In this document: positions 6,584 through 13,910 of the stretch, piece after piece | Position numbering within the stretch: the first letter of the stretch is position 1 | Layout: every line of letters starts with the position of its first letter | Assembly (NCBI GenBank): GCA_001777995.1 | Contig: MFFV01000016.1 | Location: 3,778-18,831, forward strand | Direction: 5' to 3' | DNA length: 15,054 bases | DNA from: Candidatus Falkowbacteria bacterium RIFCSPLOWO2_02_FULL_45_15 | GTDB lineage: Bacteria > Patescibacteriota > Patescibacteriia > Patescibacteriales > XYC2-FULL-47-12 | Notes under the pieces: model-generated | What the model saw: only the letters and a program-made list of their open reading frames with translations | What the model was told of the DNA's origin: nothing | The model's database searches: none | Program-made: the position numbers and the translations under genes

Positions 6584-6630
6584 TTATAAAAAAAGCAAAA
6601 CTCCCCTTCAAAAAACCTTGAAGAGGAGTT
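6584..6630 (-). terminator. terminator-like hairpin in the leader of prs
   Basis: On the minus strand, AACTCCTCTTCAA pairs over 13 bp with TTGAAGGGGAGTT (plus-strand 6618-6630 and 6599-6611), followed by TTGCTTTTTTTATA. It lies 64 bases before the prs start and about 115 bases after another terminator, so it is either a back-up rRNA terminator or a conditional one in the prs leader. Confidence 0.8.
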
Positions 6631-6636
6631 GATAAA

Positions 6637-6728
6637 TTCCATATTTTTCCGATTAAACGCCCTTAAGAACGTCTATCATGGAATAAACTTTTTGTAGATA
6701 GGTTAAGTTATATCATGATTTCTGTCAA
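6637..6728 (-). promoter_or_regulatory. possible prs leader with promoter-like -35 and structured segment
   Basis: On the minus strand, a perfect TTGACA (6728-6723) lies just past the rRNA terminator; the best -10 at 17 bases is only TAACCT (6705-6700). Downstream, TTCCAT (6683-6678) pairs with ATGGAA (6642-6637) enclosing a smaller ACG/CGT stem. The terminator hairpin follows directly. The layout resembles a riboswitch or attenuator, but no known class matches. Confidence 0.35.
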
Positions 6729-6745
6729 CCTTATTGGCGCGTAAA

Positions 6746-6792
6746 TTAAAAGAAAATCTTCTATCTACGAATTCCGCGCGTAGCACGAAGAT
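6746..6792 (-). terminator. terminator of the 23S-5S rRNA unit
   Basis: On the minus strand, ATCTTC-gtg-CTACG pairs with CGTAG-ata-GAAGAT (plus-strand arms 6779-6792 and 6756-6769), with a 3x3 internal loop, followed by TTTCTTTTAATTT. It lies 19 bases beyond the end of the outer 5S rRNA. Confidence 0.75.
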
Positions 6793-6862
6793 GATAATAA
6801 AAGAAATAAAGCACATTATCTTGGCGACGGCCTACTCTCCCAGGGCATACGCCCAAGTACCA

Positions 6863-6909
6863 CCCGCCCGCCACGCAAGCCGAGCCTTGCGAAGGCGTTG
6901 CGGGCGCGG
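6863..6909 (-). repeat. 47-nt palindromic insertion in the outer 5S rRNA
   Basis: Comparison with the inner 5S shows the insertion directly: both copies share CCAAGTACCA and then TCGGCGCT on the plus strand, but the outer copy has 47 GC-rich bases between them. The ends CGCCCGC/GCGGGCG and ACGC/GCGT pair with each other and the centre holds CCTTCGCAAGG, so it folds as one hairpin. It is similar in style to the other palindromic insertions in this window. Confidence 0.8.
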
Positions 6910-6966
6910 TCGGCGCTGGCGGGCTTAACTTCTGAGCCCGCCACGCCACATATAAACTTTAGTGTA

Positions 6967-7090
<124 letters not shown>

Positions 7091-7199
7091 TAAACTAAAA
7101 TTATGTGGCGGGGTGAAAGATGGGATCAGGTGTGACCCCGCCGCTCAAGCCACCAAGACAATATGCTTTATTCCTATTTTTGTAGTATTGGTAAGTTTA

Positions 7200-7240
7200 C
7201 CCCGTGAAATAAGTTTGCCTGCGGCAAACATTTCACGGGG
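7200..7240 (-). repeat. hairpin in the 23S-5S spacer
   Basis: CCCCGTGAAA (7200-7209) pairs with TTTCACGGGG (7231-7240), with an inner GTTTGCC/GGCAAAC stem (7213-7219, 7223-7229). No T-run follows on the minus strand, so it is not a terminator; it may be an RNase III processing site or a palindromic repeat. Confidence 0.6.
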
Positions 7241-7545
7241 TGAATGAAAACTAAAAGGTGAAGAGTAATGGTTTATTAGTACCCCTCGGCTGAACGCGTT
7301 ACCGCGCTTACACCTAGGGCCTATCAATCCCGTCGTCTACGGGAAACCTATGAAACCTAATCTTGCAGACAGCTTCGCGCTTATATGCTTTCAGCGCTTA
7401 TCTAAACCGAACGTGGCTACCCAGCGGTGCCCTTGGTAGGACAACTGGTACACCAGAGGTTCGTGCTTCCCGGTCCTCTCGTACTAAGGAAGCGCCTGCG
7501 CAAGTTTCTGCGCCCACAGTGGGTAGGAGACCAACCTGTCTTACG

Positions 7546-8227
7546 CTATATTTAATTCACTTGTTGCCAAGTGCGTGGACTATACCATCATCCCAATGCT
7601 ACTTGGGAGGTCAACGTGTTAGCCCCGCAAAATGCGGGACTCTCTCCATTTAAGGATCAGTCTCTACGGGGTTAGATTATGCCTTTTTCTTTTCTTTGAA
7701 TAATTGAGTTCTCTAAATTTATCAATTAACTGCGCTAATTCACTAAAGCTTTTTTGATTCTTAACCTCTGTTTTTAACTTTAATATTGCAATCATTAAAT
7801 CCGCTTGTTTTCTTTTTAAGATCAAATAAGGCTTGATGATGGAAAGAAAATTAATAATTTCATCTTGTTTATTTATAACATATTCTAATATGCCATCTTT
7901 TCTTTCACGCATATAACCACAACCTATCAGAGCACAAACTCTCTGAAAATTTTCAGCTTCTTTTTTAGATTGGAACAAGGCAACGCACGGAGAAACCTGA
8001 AATCCAAACCGATAGGTTGGATTTGGTTTGAGCCGCACATAAATACTGCCGTCTCCATCTAAAAAACCAGCTAAATAAGATTTGGTTGTGGCGAAAATTT
8101 TTGTAGACATAATAAACTTCCCTCGGTATTATCCTAACATGCGACAGGTTAAAATGCAATTCGTTAGGGTTTCACCGATATGAGTTGACTTTTTCAATCC
8201 CGATTTCTCAGGAAAGCCGCCGTCTTG
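7546..8227 (-). mobile_element. group I intron in 23S rRNA at the site equivalent to E. coli 2593
   Basis: Joining the flanks gives CAAACCGT + CGTAAGACAG, which restores the conserved rRNA sequence (E. coli AACGTCGTGAGACAG). The 5' exon thus ends in U and the intron ends in G, as group I splicing requires. Counting from A2602 places the junction after U2593, the insertion site of the Chlamydomonas chloroplast intron that encodes I-CreI. The 3' part has a GTATAGTCC segment resembling the 3' strand of P7, with AGACT upstream as a possible partner. A LAGLIDADG gene occupies 7664-8110, leaving about 118 nt of catalytic RNA sequence on each side. A complete secondary structure was not derived. Confidence 0.88.
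7664..8110 (-). CDS. LAGLIDADG homing endonuclease, I-CreI-like
   Basis: The 148-aa protein has a single LAGLIDADG motif, LAGFLDGDGSI (13-23), so it should act as a homodimer. Recalled I-CreI aligns along its length: catalytic D20 is at the same position, as are KPN (28-30) and Q47. IGCGYMRERKDG matches IGVGYVRDRGS; FLSIIKPYLILKRKQADL matches FLTQLQPFLKLKQKQANL, keeping the lysine equivalent to K98; LNYSKKRK matches LNDSKTRK. Homing endonucleases of this type cut intron-free copies of the rRNA gene so the intron is copied in. The exon junction here resembles the I-CreI target. ATG 8110 has a GAGGGAAG ribosome binding site. The C-terminal codons run into the intron core. Intact, so possibly active. 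Confidence 0.94.
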   Translation of the reverse strand: MSTKIFATTKSYLAGFLDGDGSIYVRLKPNPTYRFGFQVSPCVALFQSKKEAENFQRVCALIGCGYMRERKDGILEYVINKQDEIINFLSIIKPYLILKRKQADLMIAILKLKTEVKNQKSFSELAQLIDKFRELNYSKKRKRHNLTP

Positions 8228-8294
8228 ACGGTTTGAACCCAGCTCGCGTGCCGCTTTAATTGGCGAACAGCCAAACCCTTGGGAGCTTCTCCAC

Positions 8295-8327
<33 letters not shown>

Positions 8328-8661
8328 GAACCTGGTCGTCGATATGGACTCTTGGACCAGACTAGCCTGTTATCCCCGGAGTAACTTTTATCCGATGAGC
8401 TTCCGCCGTCCTATTTCGAACGGTCGGATCACTAAGTTCCGCTTTCGCGACTGCTTGACTGGCAAGTCTCGCAGTAAAGCTGGCTTATGCCTTTACACTA
8501 TCTCTCGGGTTTCAATTCCGAGATAGCCAACCTTTGTAAACGCCTCCGTTACTTTTTGGGAGGCATCCGCCCCAGACAAACTACCCGCCAGATACTGTTC
8601 CCTTCCCGGATAACGGGAAAAGGTTAGTGTTTCAGCATGCTAAGGGTGGTATCTCACTGGC

Positions 8662-8681
8662 GTCCCGCATTGCTGCGGGAC
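8662..8681. repeat. palindrome GTCCCGCA-TTGC-TGCGGGAC in 23S
   Basis: A perfect 8-bp stem with a 4-base loop caps a 23S helix. It belongs to the TCCCG...CGGGA group also seen at 7624-7638 (intron), 8936-8949, 10798-10813 and 11029-11047. Confidence 0.6.
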
Positions 8682-8828
8682 TCCCACCTATACTGAACAG
8701 AGCAAACCGAAACACAATATCAAGTTGTAGTAAAGCTTCACGGGGTCTTTTCGCCCTACTGTGGGTAATGAGCATCTTCACTCATCTTGCAATTTCGCCG
8801 AGTCCCTCGTTGAGACAGTTCTCAAGTT

Positions 8829-8886
<58 letters not shown>

Positions 8887-8935
8887 GATTATAGTTATCG
8901 CCGGCGTTCATCAGCGCTTCGGATCAAAGCTTCGC

Positions 8936-8949
8936 CCCGATTGCTCGGG
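8936..8949. repeat. palindrome CCCGA-TTGC-TCGGG in 23S
   Basis: A 5-bp stem with loop TTGC. The same core CCGATTGCTCGGGA recurs at 10799-10813 in the 23S and, less its outer pairs, at 4019-4032 beyond the EndoQ-like stop codon. Confidence 0.6.
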
Positions 8950-10334
8950 ATTAACCTCTCCCCTTAACGTTCTGACACTGGCCAGGCATCACCCCCTATA
9001 CATCCTCTTACGAGTTAGCAGGGAGCTGTGTTTTTGGTAAACAGTCACTTGAGATCGGTCGCTGCGGCCCCGATAAATCGAGGCAGGCCTTATTGCGAAC
9101 TTACGACCGCTTTTTTGCCGAGTTCCTAAACGAAGGTTCTCTCGTGCACCTGAGGCTACTCGCCTCGCCTACCTGTGTCGGTTTACGGTACGGTTGCTGT
9201 TTTATTTTTATCCCGTCTAACGACGGAAAACTCTAGAAGTTTTTCTGGGCATCAGCTCCACTCAAATTGTCTCAGGCATTGCCTTTGACTTCTACCGCCA
9301 GCTTTGAGCGAAATTGTCCCGGATTTGCCAAGGACGGCTCAATGCTGGCAGTAACGCCCATACCATAGGACGCTCAAACTTAACTAATGCGTCACTCCTT
9401 TGAAATAAAACAGTAGTTGCCGAATATTGACGGCATCTTCCATCGGCTACCCCCGCACTACACGGGACTCACCTTAGGACCGACTAACCCTGGGCCGATT
9501 TGCGTTGCCCAGGAACCCTTAGGCTTACGGTGGGCAGGGTTTTTACCTGCCTTTTTGCTACTTATGCCAACAGTCTCGCTTCGCTGCGCTCCACCCTGCC
9601 TCGCGACAGAGCTTCAATGCCCAGCAAATGCTCCTCTACCATGTCCCGATGCTTTCGCATCGGCACATCCACAACTTCGGTACTATGCTTAGCCCCGATA
9701 AATTTTCGGCGCGCGGCAACTTGACTAGTGAGCTGTTACGCTTTCTTTAAAGGATGGCTGCTTCTAAGCCAACCTCCTAGTTGTCGCAGTCGCGACACCA
9801 CCTTTTACACTTAGCATAGATTTAGGGACCTTAGTTGGTGATCATGGGCTGTTTCCCTTTTGACTAGTGAAGCTTAGCCCCCACAGTCTGACTCCCGGAT
9901 TACGCCTATAGGGATTCGGAGTTTGTCTAAAGACGGTTATCTTAACGATCCCGCCCTTAATCAGTGCTCTACCCCCTATAGTTAGCATCCGAGGCTAGCC
10001 CAAAAGCTATTTCGAGGAGAACCAGCTATCGCCGAGTTCGATTGGAATTTCTCCGCTAACCACAGCTCATCCCCTAGTGTTGCACGGCTAGTGGGTTCGG
10101 TCCTCCTGCCGTCTTTCGACGACATTCAACCTGGCCATGGCTAGATCACCCGGCTTCGGGTCTTGTCCATGCGACATTCTTACAAATAAGGCAGGAGACT
10201 AAAGGGTCTCCTTCCTTATAAGTAAGATACGGGCTATTAACCCTCGCTTTCACTACACATCTGCTCCGAATGGAGCTTATGTTAGCCGCATAGAACAAAC
10301 TCGTTGGCTCATTCTTCAATAGGCACACCGTCAT

Positions 10335-10441
10335 CCCGCCCTTTCCATTCACCTTTCGTTTTTACATCATCTTTGCTAAGCGAAGCGACTTCGTCTCTAG
10401 CCGATGATATAAAAAACTTAAAGATGCGCAGAAAGGGCGGG
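10335..10441 (-). other. 107-nt expanded helix in 23S rRNA
   Basis: CCCGCCCTTTC (10335-10345) and GAAAGGGCGGG (10431-10441) pair perfectly. Inside them, TTTTTACATCATC (plus strand, near 10370) pairs with GATGATATAAAAA (near 10403-10415) apart from a wobble. The E. coli rRNA has only a short helix here (domain I/II region near nucleotide 545), so this is an expansion segment, not an interruption with its own gene. Confidence 0.7.
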
Positions 10442-10500
10442 ACTCCGATTCCTTGTAAGTATATGGTTTCAGGTACTATTTCACCTCCCTCTCCGGGATG

Positions 10501-10535
<35 letters not shown>

Positions 10536-10797
10536 TGATCATTAAAAGTATTTAGCCTTGGAGCATAGTCGCTCCGGATTCAAACGGGATTTCACGAGTC
10601 CCGCCTTACTTAAGAAAGATTGCCGTAGAGTCATAACCCCTTTCGCGTACCGGGCTATCACCGTCTTTGGCCGGTCTTTCCAGACCGCTCTGCTAGGGAA
10701 GCTACGTTTGGTCTCTCTACCTTGCCCTTTCCAGGGGGCAAACGCAAACTTCTTGCAACATTCTACCGACATTTGGACCTGGATCCTTTCCCATTTA

Positions 10798-10813
10798 TCC
10801 CGATTGCTCGGGA
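10798..10813. repeat. palindrome TCCCGA-TTGC-TCGGGA in 23S
   Basis: A perfect 6-bp stem with loop TTGC, the same sequence as the element at 8936-8949 with one more pair. Confidence 0.6.
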
Positions 10814-10877
10814 CAAAAGGTTCGGTCGATAAAATTTTGGCTGCTCCGTTTTCGCTCGCCACTACTAACGGAATCTG

Positions 10878-10943
10878 CCTTCGCTAAAGCTAGGCGCCTG
10901 CCTGCCGGTAGGCAGGGACAGTCACGCGTAACTTTAGTGAAGG
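10878..10943 (-). other. 66-nt insertion helix in 23S rRNA tipped by a palindrome
   Basis: Between the conserved GGAAAAGA and GATTCC...TAGTGGCGAGCGAA segments (minus strand), E. coli has only a few bases. Here CCTTC-a-CTAAAG pairs with CTTTAG-c-GAAGG (10878-10889 and 10932-10943), forming an extra arm. It contains the palindrome CCTGCCTGCCGGTAGGCAGG (10897-10916), which looks like an inserted repeat. Confidence 0.75.
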
Positions 10944-11028
10944 ATTTTTTTCTCTTTTCCTCCGGGTACTAAGATGTTTCAGTTCCCCGGGTACTCGTCT
11001 CTTAACTCTATGAATTCAAGTTAAGGAC

Positions 11029-11047
11029 ATCCCGACTTCATCGGGAT
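11029..11047. repeat. palindrome ATCCCGA-CTTCA-TCGGGAT in 23S
   Basis: A perfect 7-bp stem with a 5-base loop near the 5' end of the 23S gene, another member of the TCCCG...CGGGA group. Confidence 0.55.
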
Positions 11048-11241
11048 AGGTTCCCCCATTCGGAAATCCCCGGCTCAAAGGTTGCTTGCCACCTCCCCGA
11101 GGCTTATCGCAGGCTGCTACGTCCTTCATCGTCTTTTAATGTCAAGGCATCCACCATATACCCTTAATAACTCTTCACCTTTCAGTTTTCATAAATAAAA
11201 AACTAAAAGATTTTTCACCTTGATTAATTTTGATGCTCTTT

Positions 11242-11269
11242 ATCCCCACACCTCATGAGGTTGTGGGGA
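11242..11269 (-). repeat. hairpin in the 23S leader
   Basis: TCCCCACA and TGTGGGGA flank the palindrome CCTCATGAGG with one bulged base. No T-run follows on either strand, so it is more likely a processing or leader structure than a terminator. Confidence 0.55.
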
Positions 11270-11294
11270 CTTACCTACTTAATTACTACTTATT

Positions 11295-11309
11295 CAATTG
11301 TTAAAGTGC
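11295..11309 (-). promoter_or_regulatory. boxA-like antitermination element of the rRNA unit
   Basis: The minus strand reads GCACTTTAACAATTG. The E. coli rrn boxA region is GCTCTTTAACAATT, so 13 of 14 bases agree. boxA in nascent rRNA is bound by NusB with ribosomal protein S10 to keep RNA polymerase from terminating; nusB lies 2.5 kb upstream in this window. Its position about 120 bases before the mature 23S fits. Confidence 0.65.
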
Positions 11310-11370
11310 GTCGTTTCCGAATTCACAATCAGCCAACAGTTATTAAAAAATTAATCGCTTAATTTTCTAA

Positions 11371-11405
11371 TTACTGATTACTCATTACTCGTTACTCGTT
11401 ACTTC
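11371..11405. repeat. five tandem 7-bp units (TTACTCG)
   Basis: Units TTACTGA, TTACTCA, TTACTCG, TTACTCG and TTACTTC follow each other without gaps. A simple slippage-type repeat in the 23S leader; no function seen. Confidence 0.8.
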
Positions 11406-11417
11406 TGGTTAAAGGTA

Positions 11418-11443
11418 CTAAAAAAACCGCCTGCGCGGCGGTT
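11418..11443 (-). terminator. intrinsic terminator between the promoter and 23S
   Basis: The minus strand reads AACCGCC-GCGCA-GGCGGTTTTTTTAG (arms 11443-11437 and 11431-11425), a textbook terminator. It can end the pilT transcript, or act as an attenuator for transcripts starting at the promoter at 11542-11569. Confidence 0.85.
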
Positions 11444-11478
11444 CACTACACCAAAAAACAAACGTGTATCAGCCGCCG
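11436..11478 (-). promoter_or_regulatory. alternative hairpin that excludes the terminator
   Basis: On the minus strand, CGGCGG (11478-11473) pairs with CCGCCG (11441-11436), and TACAC/GTGTA (plus-strand GTGTA 11464-11468 with TACAC 11447-11451) pair within it. This uses the left arm of the terminator, so only one of the two structures can form. Confidence 0.45.
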
Positions 11479-11510
11479 TTTTTATTAAAAATGGTTAGCG
11501 CTTTCAACAT
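11469..11510 (-). CDS. possible 13-aa leader peptide
   Basis: ATG 11510 to TGA 11469 encodes MLKALTIFNKNGG, ending exactly in the left arm of the antiterminator hairpin. The position suits a leader peptide whose translation affects folding, but there is no Shine-Dalgarno and no run of regulatory codons, so it may be chance. Confidence 0.2.
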   Translation of the reverse strand: MLKALTIFNKNGG

Positions 11511-11541
11511 ATGTTTGCTAGTAGTATTAATAGTAATTTTA

Positions 11542-11569
11542 ATTATATACTAATAAAAATAGTTGTCAA
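11542..11569 (-). promoter_or_regulatory. consensus promoter upstream of the 23S-5S unit
   Basis: TTGACA (11569-11564) and TATAAT (11547-11542) on the minus strand are both perfect and separated by 16 bases. This is the strongest promoter match in the window and begins only six bases after the pilT stop codon. The predicted transcript starts about 355 bases before 23S and meets the terminator at 11418-11443 first. Confidence 0.85.
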
Positions 11570-11574
11570 GTTCC

Positions 11575-12612
11575 TTAATCAAGCGTTATGTCGGTAGAGT
11601 ATAATTCCATATCCCCCTTAGATATTAACCCGTCTTTATATAGATTTTTTAAGGCTTTATCCATGCTAACCATGCCGATTTTATTGTTAGTTTCAATCAC
11701 CGTTGAGATTTGAGCGAGTTTATTCTCGCGGATTAAATTAGCTACTGCCGGCGTATTGATTAATACTTCCCGAGCCGCTACTCGTCCGCCTTTAACTTTC
11801 GGCACCAGCCGCTGGGAAATAATGGCCGATAATACCGAAGACAGCTGCTGTTTCACTTGCGCCTGTTGGTAGGGCGGAAAAATATCAATAATTCTGTCAA
11901 CCGTCTGAGCGGCGCTATAAGTATGCAGCGTCGCCAAAACTAAATGTCCGGTTTCCGCCAAAGTGATGGTAGCGGCGATGGTTTCCAAGTCGCGCATTTC
12001 GCCGACCATAATCACATCGGGGTCCTGACGGACGATATGCTTTAAGCCCGCCTGAAAGGACAAAATGTCGTTGCCTAATTCGCGCTGGATAACGATGCTT
12101 TTTTTCGGTTTAAAAATAAATTCAATCGGGTCTTCCAAAGTAATGATGTTGCGATTCTGTTCGCTGTTGATATGCTCAATCATCGCGGCGAGCGCGGTTG
12201 ATTTGCCGCAGCCGGTCGGGCCGGTTACTAAAATCAATCCTTGCTGCAGGCGCAATAAATTATAGGTTACCTTAGGCATGTCAATGCTTTCTAAACTGGG
12301 AATTTGATTTAAAATAATGCGCGCCACTAAACCTAAATTGCCTTTCTCGTAATGGACGTTGACCCGGAAGCGGCTGCCGTTGCTTGCGGCATAGGCGACG
12401 TCTAATTCTAAATTATTTTTCAGCCGTTCTTTTTGGGCCGGAGTAAGCAAAGAGTAGGCTTGCTCTTCTATGTTTTGTCGGGTGATGGTTGGCTCGTTAT
12501 CCAAAGTAACCAGCGCCCCGTCAATGCGCAAATACGGCTTTAAGCCAACGACCAAGTGCAGGTCTGACGCTTGCTTGGTTGCCGCTACTTGAAAAAGATT
12601 ATTAATGTCCAT
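11575..12612 (-). CDS. pilT: type IV pilus retraction ATPase PilT
   Basis: A hexameric cytoplasmic ATPase that drives pilus retraction (twitching, DNA uptake, attachment). The 345-aa length is typical. The N-terminal PAS-like domain (ASDLHLVVG, 15-23) is followed by Walker A GPTGCGKST (131-139), the Asp box ITLEDPIEF (157-165), Walker B QDPDVIMVGEMRD (196-208), the His box HLVLATLHT (223-231) and a C-terminal VANLIREN like the AIRNLIRE motif of PilT. The last motif favours PilT over extension ATPases. ATG 12612 is chosen because it gives the usual M-D-I-N-x-L start; no Shine-Dalgarno is visible. It is the last gene of a run rpmF-nusB-rnc-pilT, 44 bases after rnc. Confidence 0.96.
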   Translation of the reverse strand: MDINNLFQVAATKQASDLHLVVGLKPYLRIDGALVTLDNEPTITRQNIEEQAYSLLTPAQKERLKNNLELDVAYAASNGSRFRVNVHYEKGNLGLVARIILNQIPSLESIDMPKVTYNLLRLQQGLILVTGPTGCGKSTALAAMIEHINSEQNRNIITLEDPIEFIFKPKKSIVIQRELGNDILSFQAGLKHIVRQDPDVIMVGEMRDLETIAATITLAETGHLVLATLHTYSAAQTVDRIIDIFPPYQQAQVKQQLSSVLSAIISQRLVPKVKGGRVAAREVLINTPAVANLIRENKLAQISTVIETNNKIGMVSMDKALKNLYKDGLISKGDMELYSTDITLD

Positions 12613-12656
12613 ATGGATAGGATTTAATTGAAAAAACTAGTAACTGCCAATTGAAC

Positions 12657-13349
12657 TCACCACCCCTTCTTTTTTAACGCCGCCGCCGCCGCCTTTACTT
12701 GCGCTTCCTGTTTGCTCGTCCCCTGCCCTTTAGTAATGAATTCTTCTCCGATATAAACGCCCACCTCAAAATTTTTAGCGTGGTCCGGGCCGTTTTCCGA
12801 AATGACCACGTAGTGGGGCGTAACGCCGTATAACTCCTGCGCCCGTTCCTGAAATTTGCTTTTGGGGTCGAGATACAGCTGCTGGGAGATAACTTCGTCT
12901 AAATAACAAAGGATCGTATTTTTAATAAATTTTTTAGCCGCCCGCATGCCTTGGTCTAAGTAAACGGCGCCAATGATGGCTTCCACGGCGTCGGCTAAAA
13001 TAAATTGGCGCGCTTTGCTGTCTTTATCTTTTGCTTCCCCCCGGCTTAAGTATAGGTTGTCTTCAATGTTCAAAGCGGTCGCTACCCGGGAAAGCATCTT
13101 GGCGTTCACGAGGCTCGCGCGCAAATTAGTCAGCTCCCCCTCCGGCTTGTCCGGAAATTTAAAGTATAAATATTCAGTGACGACTACTTCTAACACCGCG
13201 TCTCCCAAAAATTCTAATCGCTCGTTATGGTCTAAAGCGAAATGTACATGCTCGTTTAGGTACGAGCGGTGCACCATCGCCTGTCTCAACAAATCTTTGT
13301 TTTTAAAATTCGTGGCAATCGCCTCCTCCAAAGCTTCTATGTTTTTCAT
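12657..13349 (-). CDS. rnc: ribonuclease III
   Basis: It cleaves double-stranded RNA, notably the stems around 16S and 23S precursors. The 230-aa protein has the RNase III domain with the signature NERLEFLGDAVLE (42-54); metal-binding residues E46, D50, D120 and E123 match E. coli E41, D45, D114 and E117. A linker is followed by a dsRNA-binding domain (about 160-229) ending KQEAQVKAAAAAL. ATG 13349 has only a weak AAGGGAG about 14 bases upstream. The spacer to nusB (13350-13436) contains imperfect tandem CAAT-rich units. Its substrate stems, including the long one around the nested 5S, lie downstream in the same window. Confidence 0.97.
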   Translation of the reverse strand: MKNIEALEEAIATNFKNKDLLRQAMVHRSYLNEHVHFALDHNERLEFLGDAVLEVVVTEYLYFKFPDKPEGELTNLRASLVNAKMLSRVATALNIEDNLYLSRGEAKDKDSKARQFILADAVEAIIGAVYLDQGMRAAKKFIKNTILCYLDEVISQQLYLDPKSKFQERAQELYGVTPHYVVISENGPDHAKNFEVGVYIGEEFITKGQGTSKQEAQVKAAAAALKKKGW

Positions 13350-13436
13350 AGTAAACTAAATTGCTCCCTTGTTAAATTGTTTAATCGCCTAATAATGACA
13401 ATTTAGCAATATAACAATGTAGCAATGAATAATAAT

Positions 13437-13865
13437 TTAATTTTTCGTCGGATTATCCATATCCTTATAAATCGCCCCCAGTACGCCGTTGACGAATTTG
13501 CCGCTACTTTCGCCGCCGTAAGCTTTGGCGATTTCGATCGCTTCGTTGATCGCCACCCGCTCCGGTATGTCTTTATTAAACAACATTTCGTAGATGCCGA
13601 CGCGCATGATGTTGCGGTCCACGGTGGTGATTTGCTCGAGCGGCCAGTCGGGCGCGTATTTACTGATGTAGCCGTCAATCGTGCCTAAATTTTTTACCAC
13701 TCCGCGCACGGTCTGGAGAGAAAATTCTTCATCGTCAAAACCCGGCGCGAATTCGGCTAAATTTTTTTTCACCAACGCCTCTAAATTCTTTTCTTTCTGA
13801 TCGTTAAAATCCCACATATACAAAGTCTGCATAGCGATAGTACGGGCTAAATGTCGGTTGGACAT
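13437..13865 (-). CDS. nusB: transcription antitermination protein NusB
   Basis: An all-helical RNA-binding protein that, with ribosomal protein S10, binds boxA of rRNA transcripts and prevents premature termination. The 142-aa length is typical. Recognisable are the N-terminal RHLARTIAMQTLYMWDF (4-20), with the Arg and Ala-rich helix that contacts RNA, and the family's C-terminal block VDRNIMRVGIYEML (82-95) followed by PERVAINEAIEIAKAYGGES (101-120) and KFVNGVLGAI (123-132). No Shine-Dalgarno precedes ATG 13865. It sits between rpmF and rnc in a ribosome-biogenesis cluster, and a boxA-like site occurs in front of the 23S gene here. Confidence 0.96.
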   Translation of the reverse strand: MSNRHLARTIAMQTLYMWDFNDQKEKNLEALVKKNLAEFAPGFDDEEFSLQTVRGVVKNLGTIDGYISKYAPDWPLEQITTVDRNIMRVGIYEMLFNKDIPERVAINEAIEIAKAYGGESSGKFVNGVLGAIYKDMDNPTKN

Positions 13866-13910
13866 AAATAATTAATTAAAAGTCCATAAGGTCTATAAAG
13901 TCAATGTATT

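Noticed and set aside
11371..11405. CRISPR-like array from the 7-bp tandem units
   Set aside because: Units are contiguous with no spacers and far too short; no cas genes are present.
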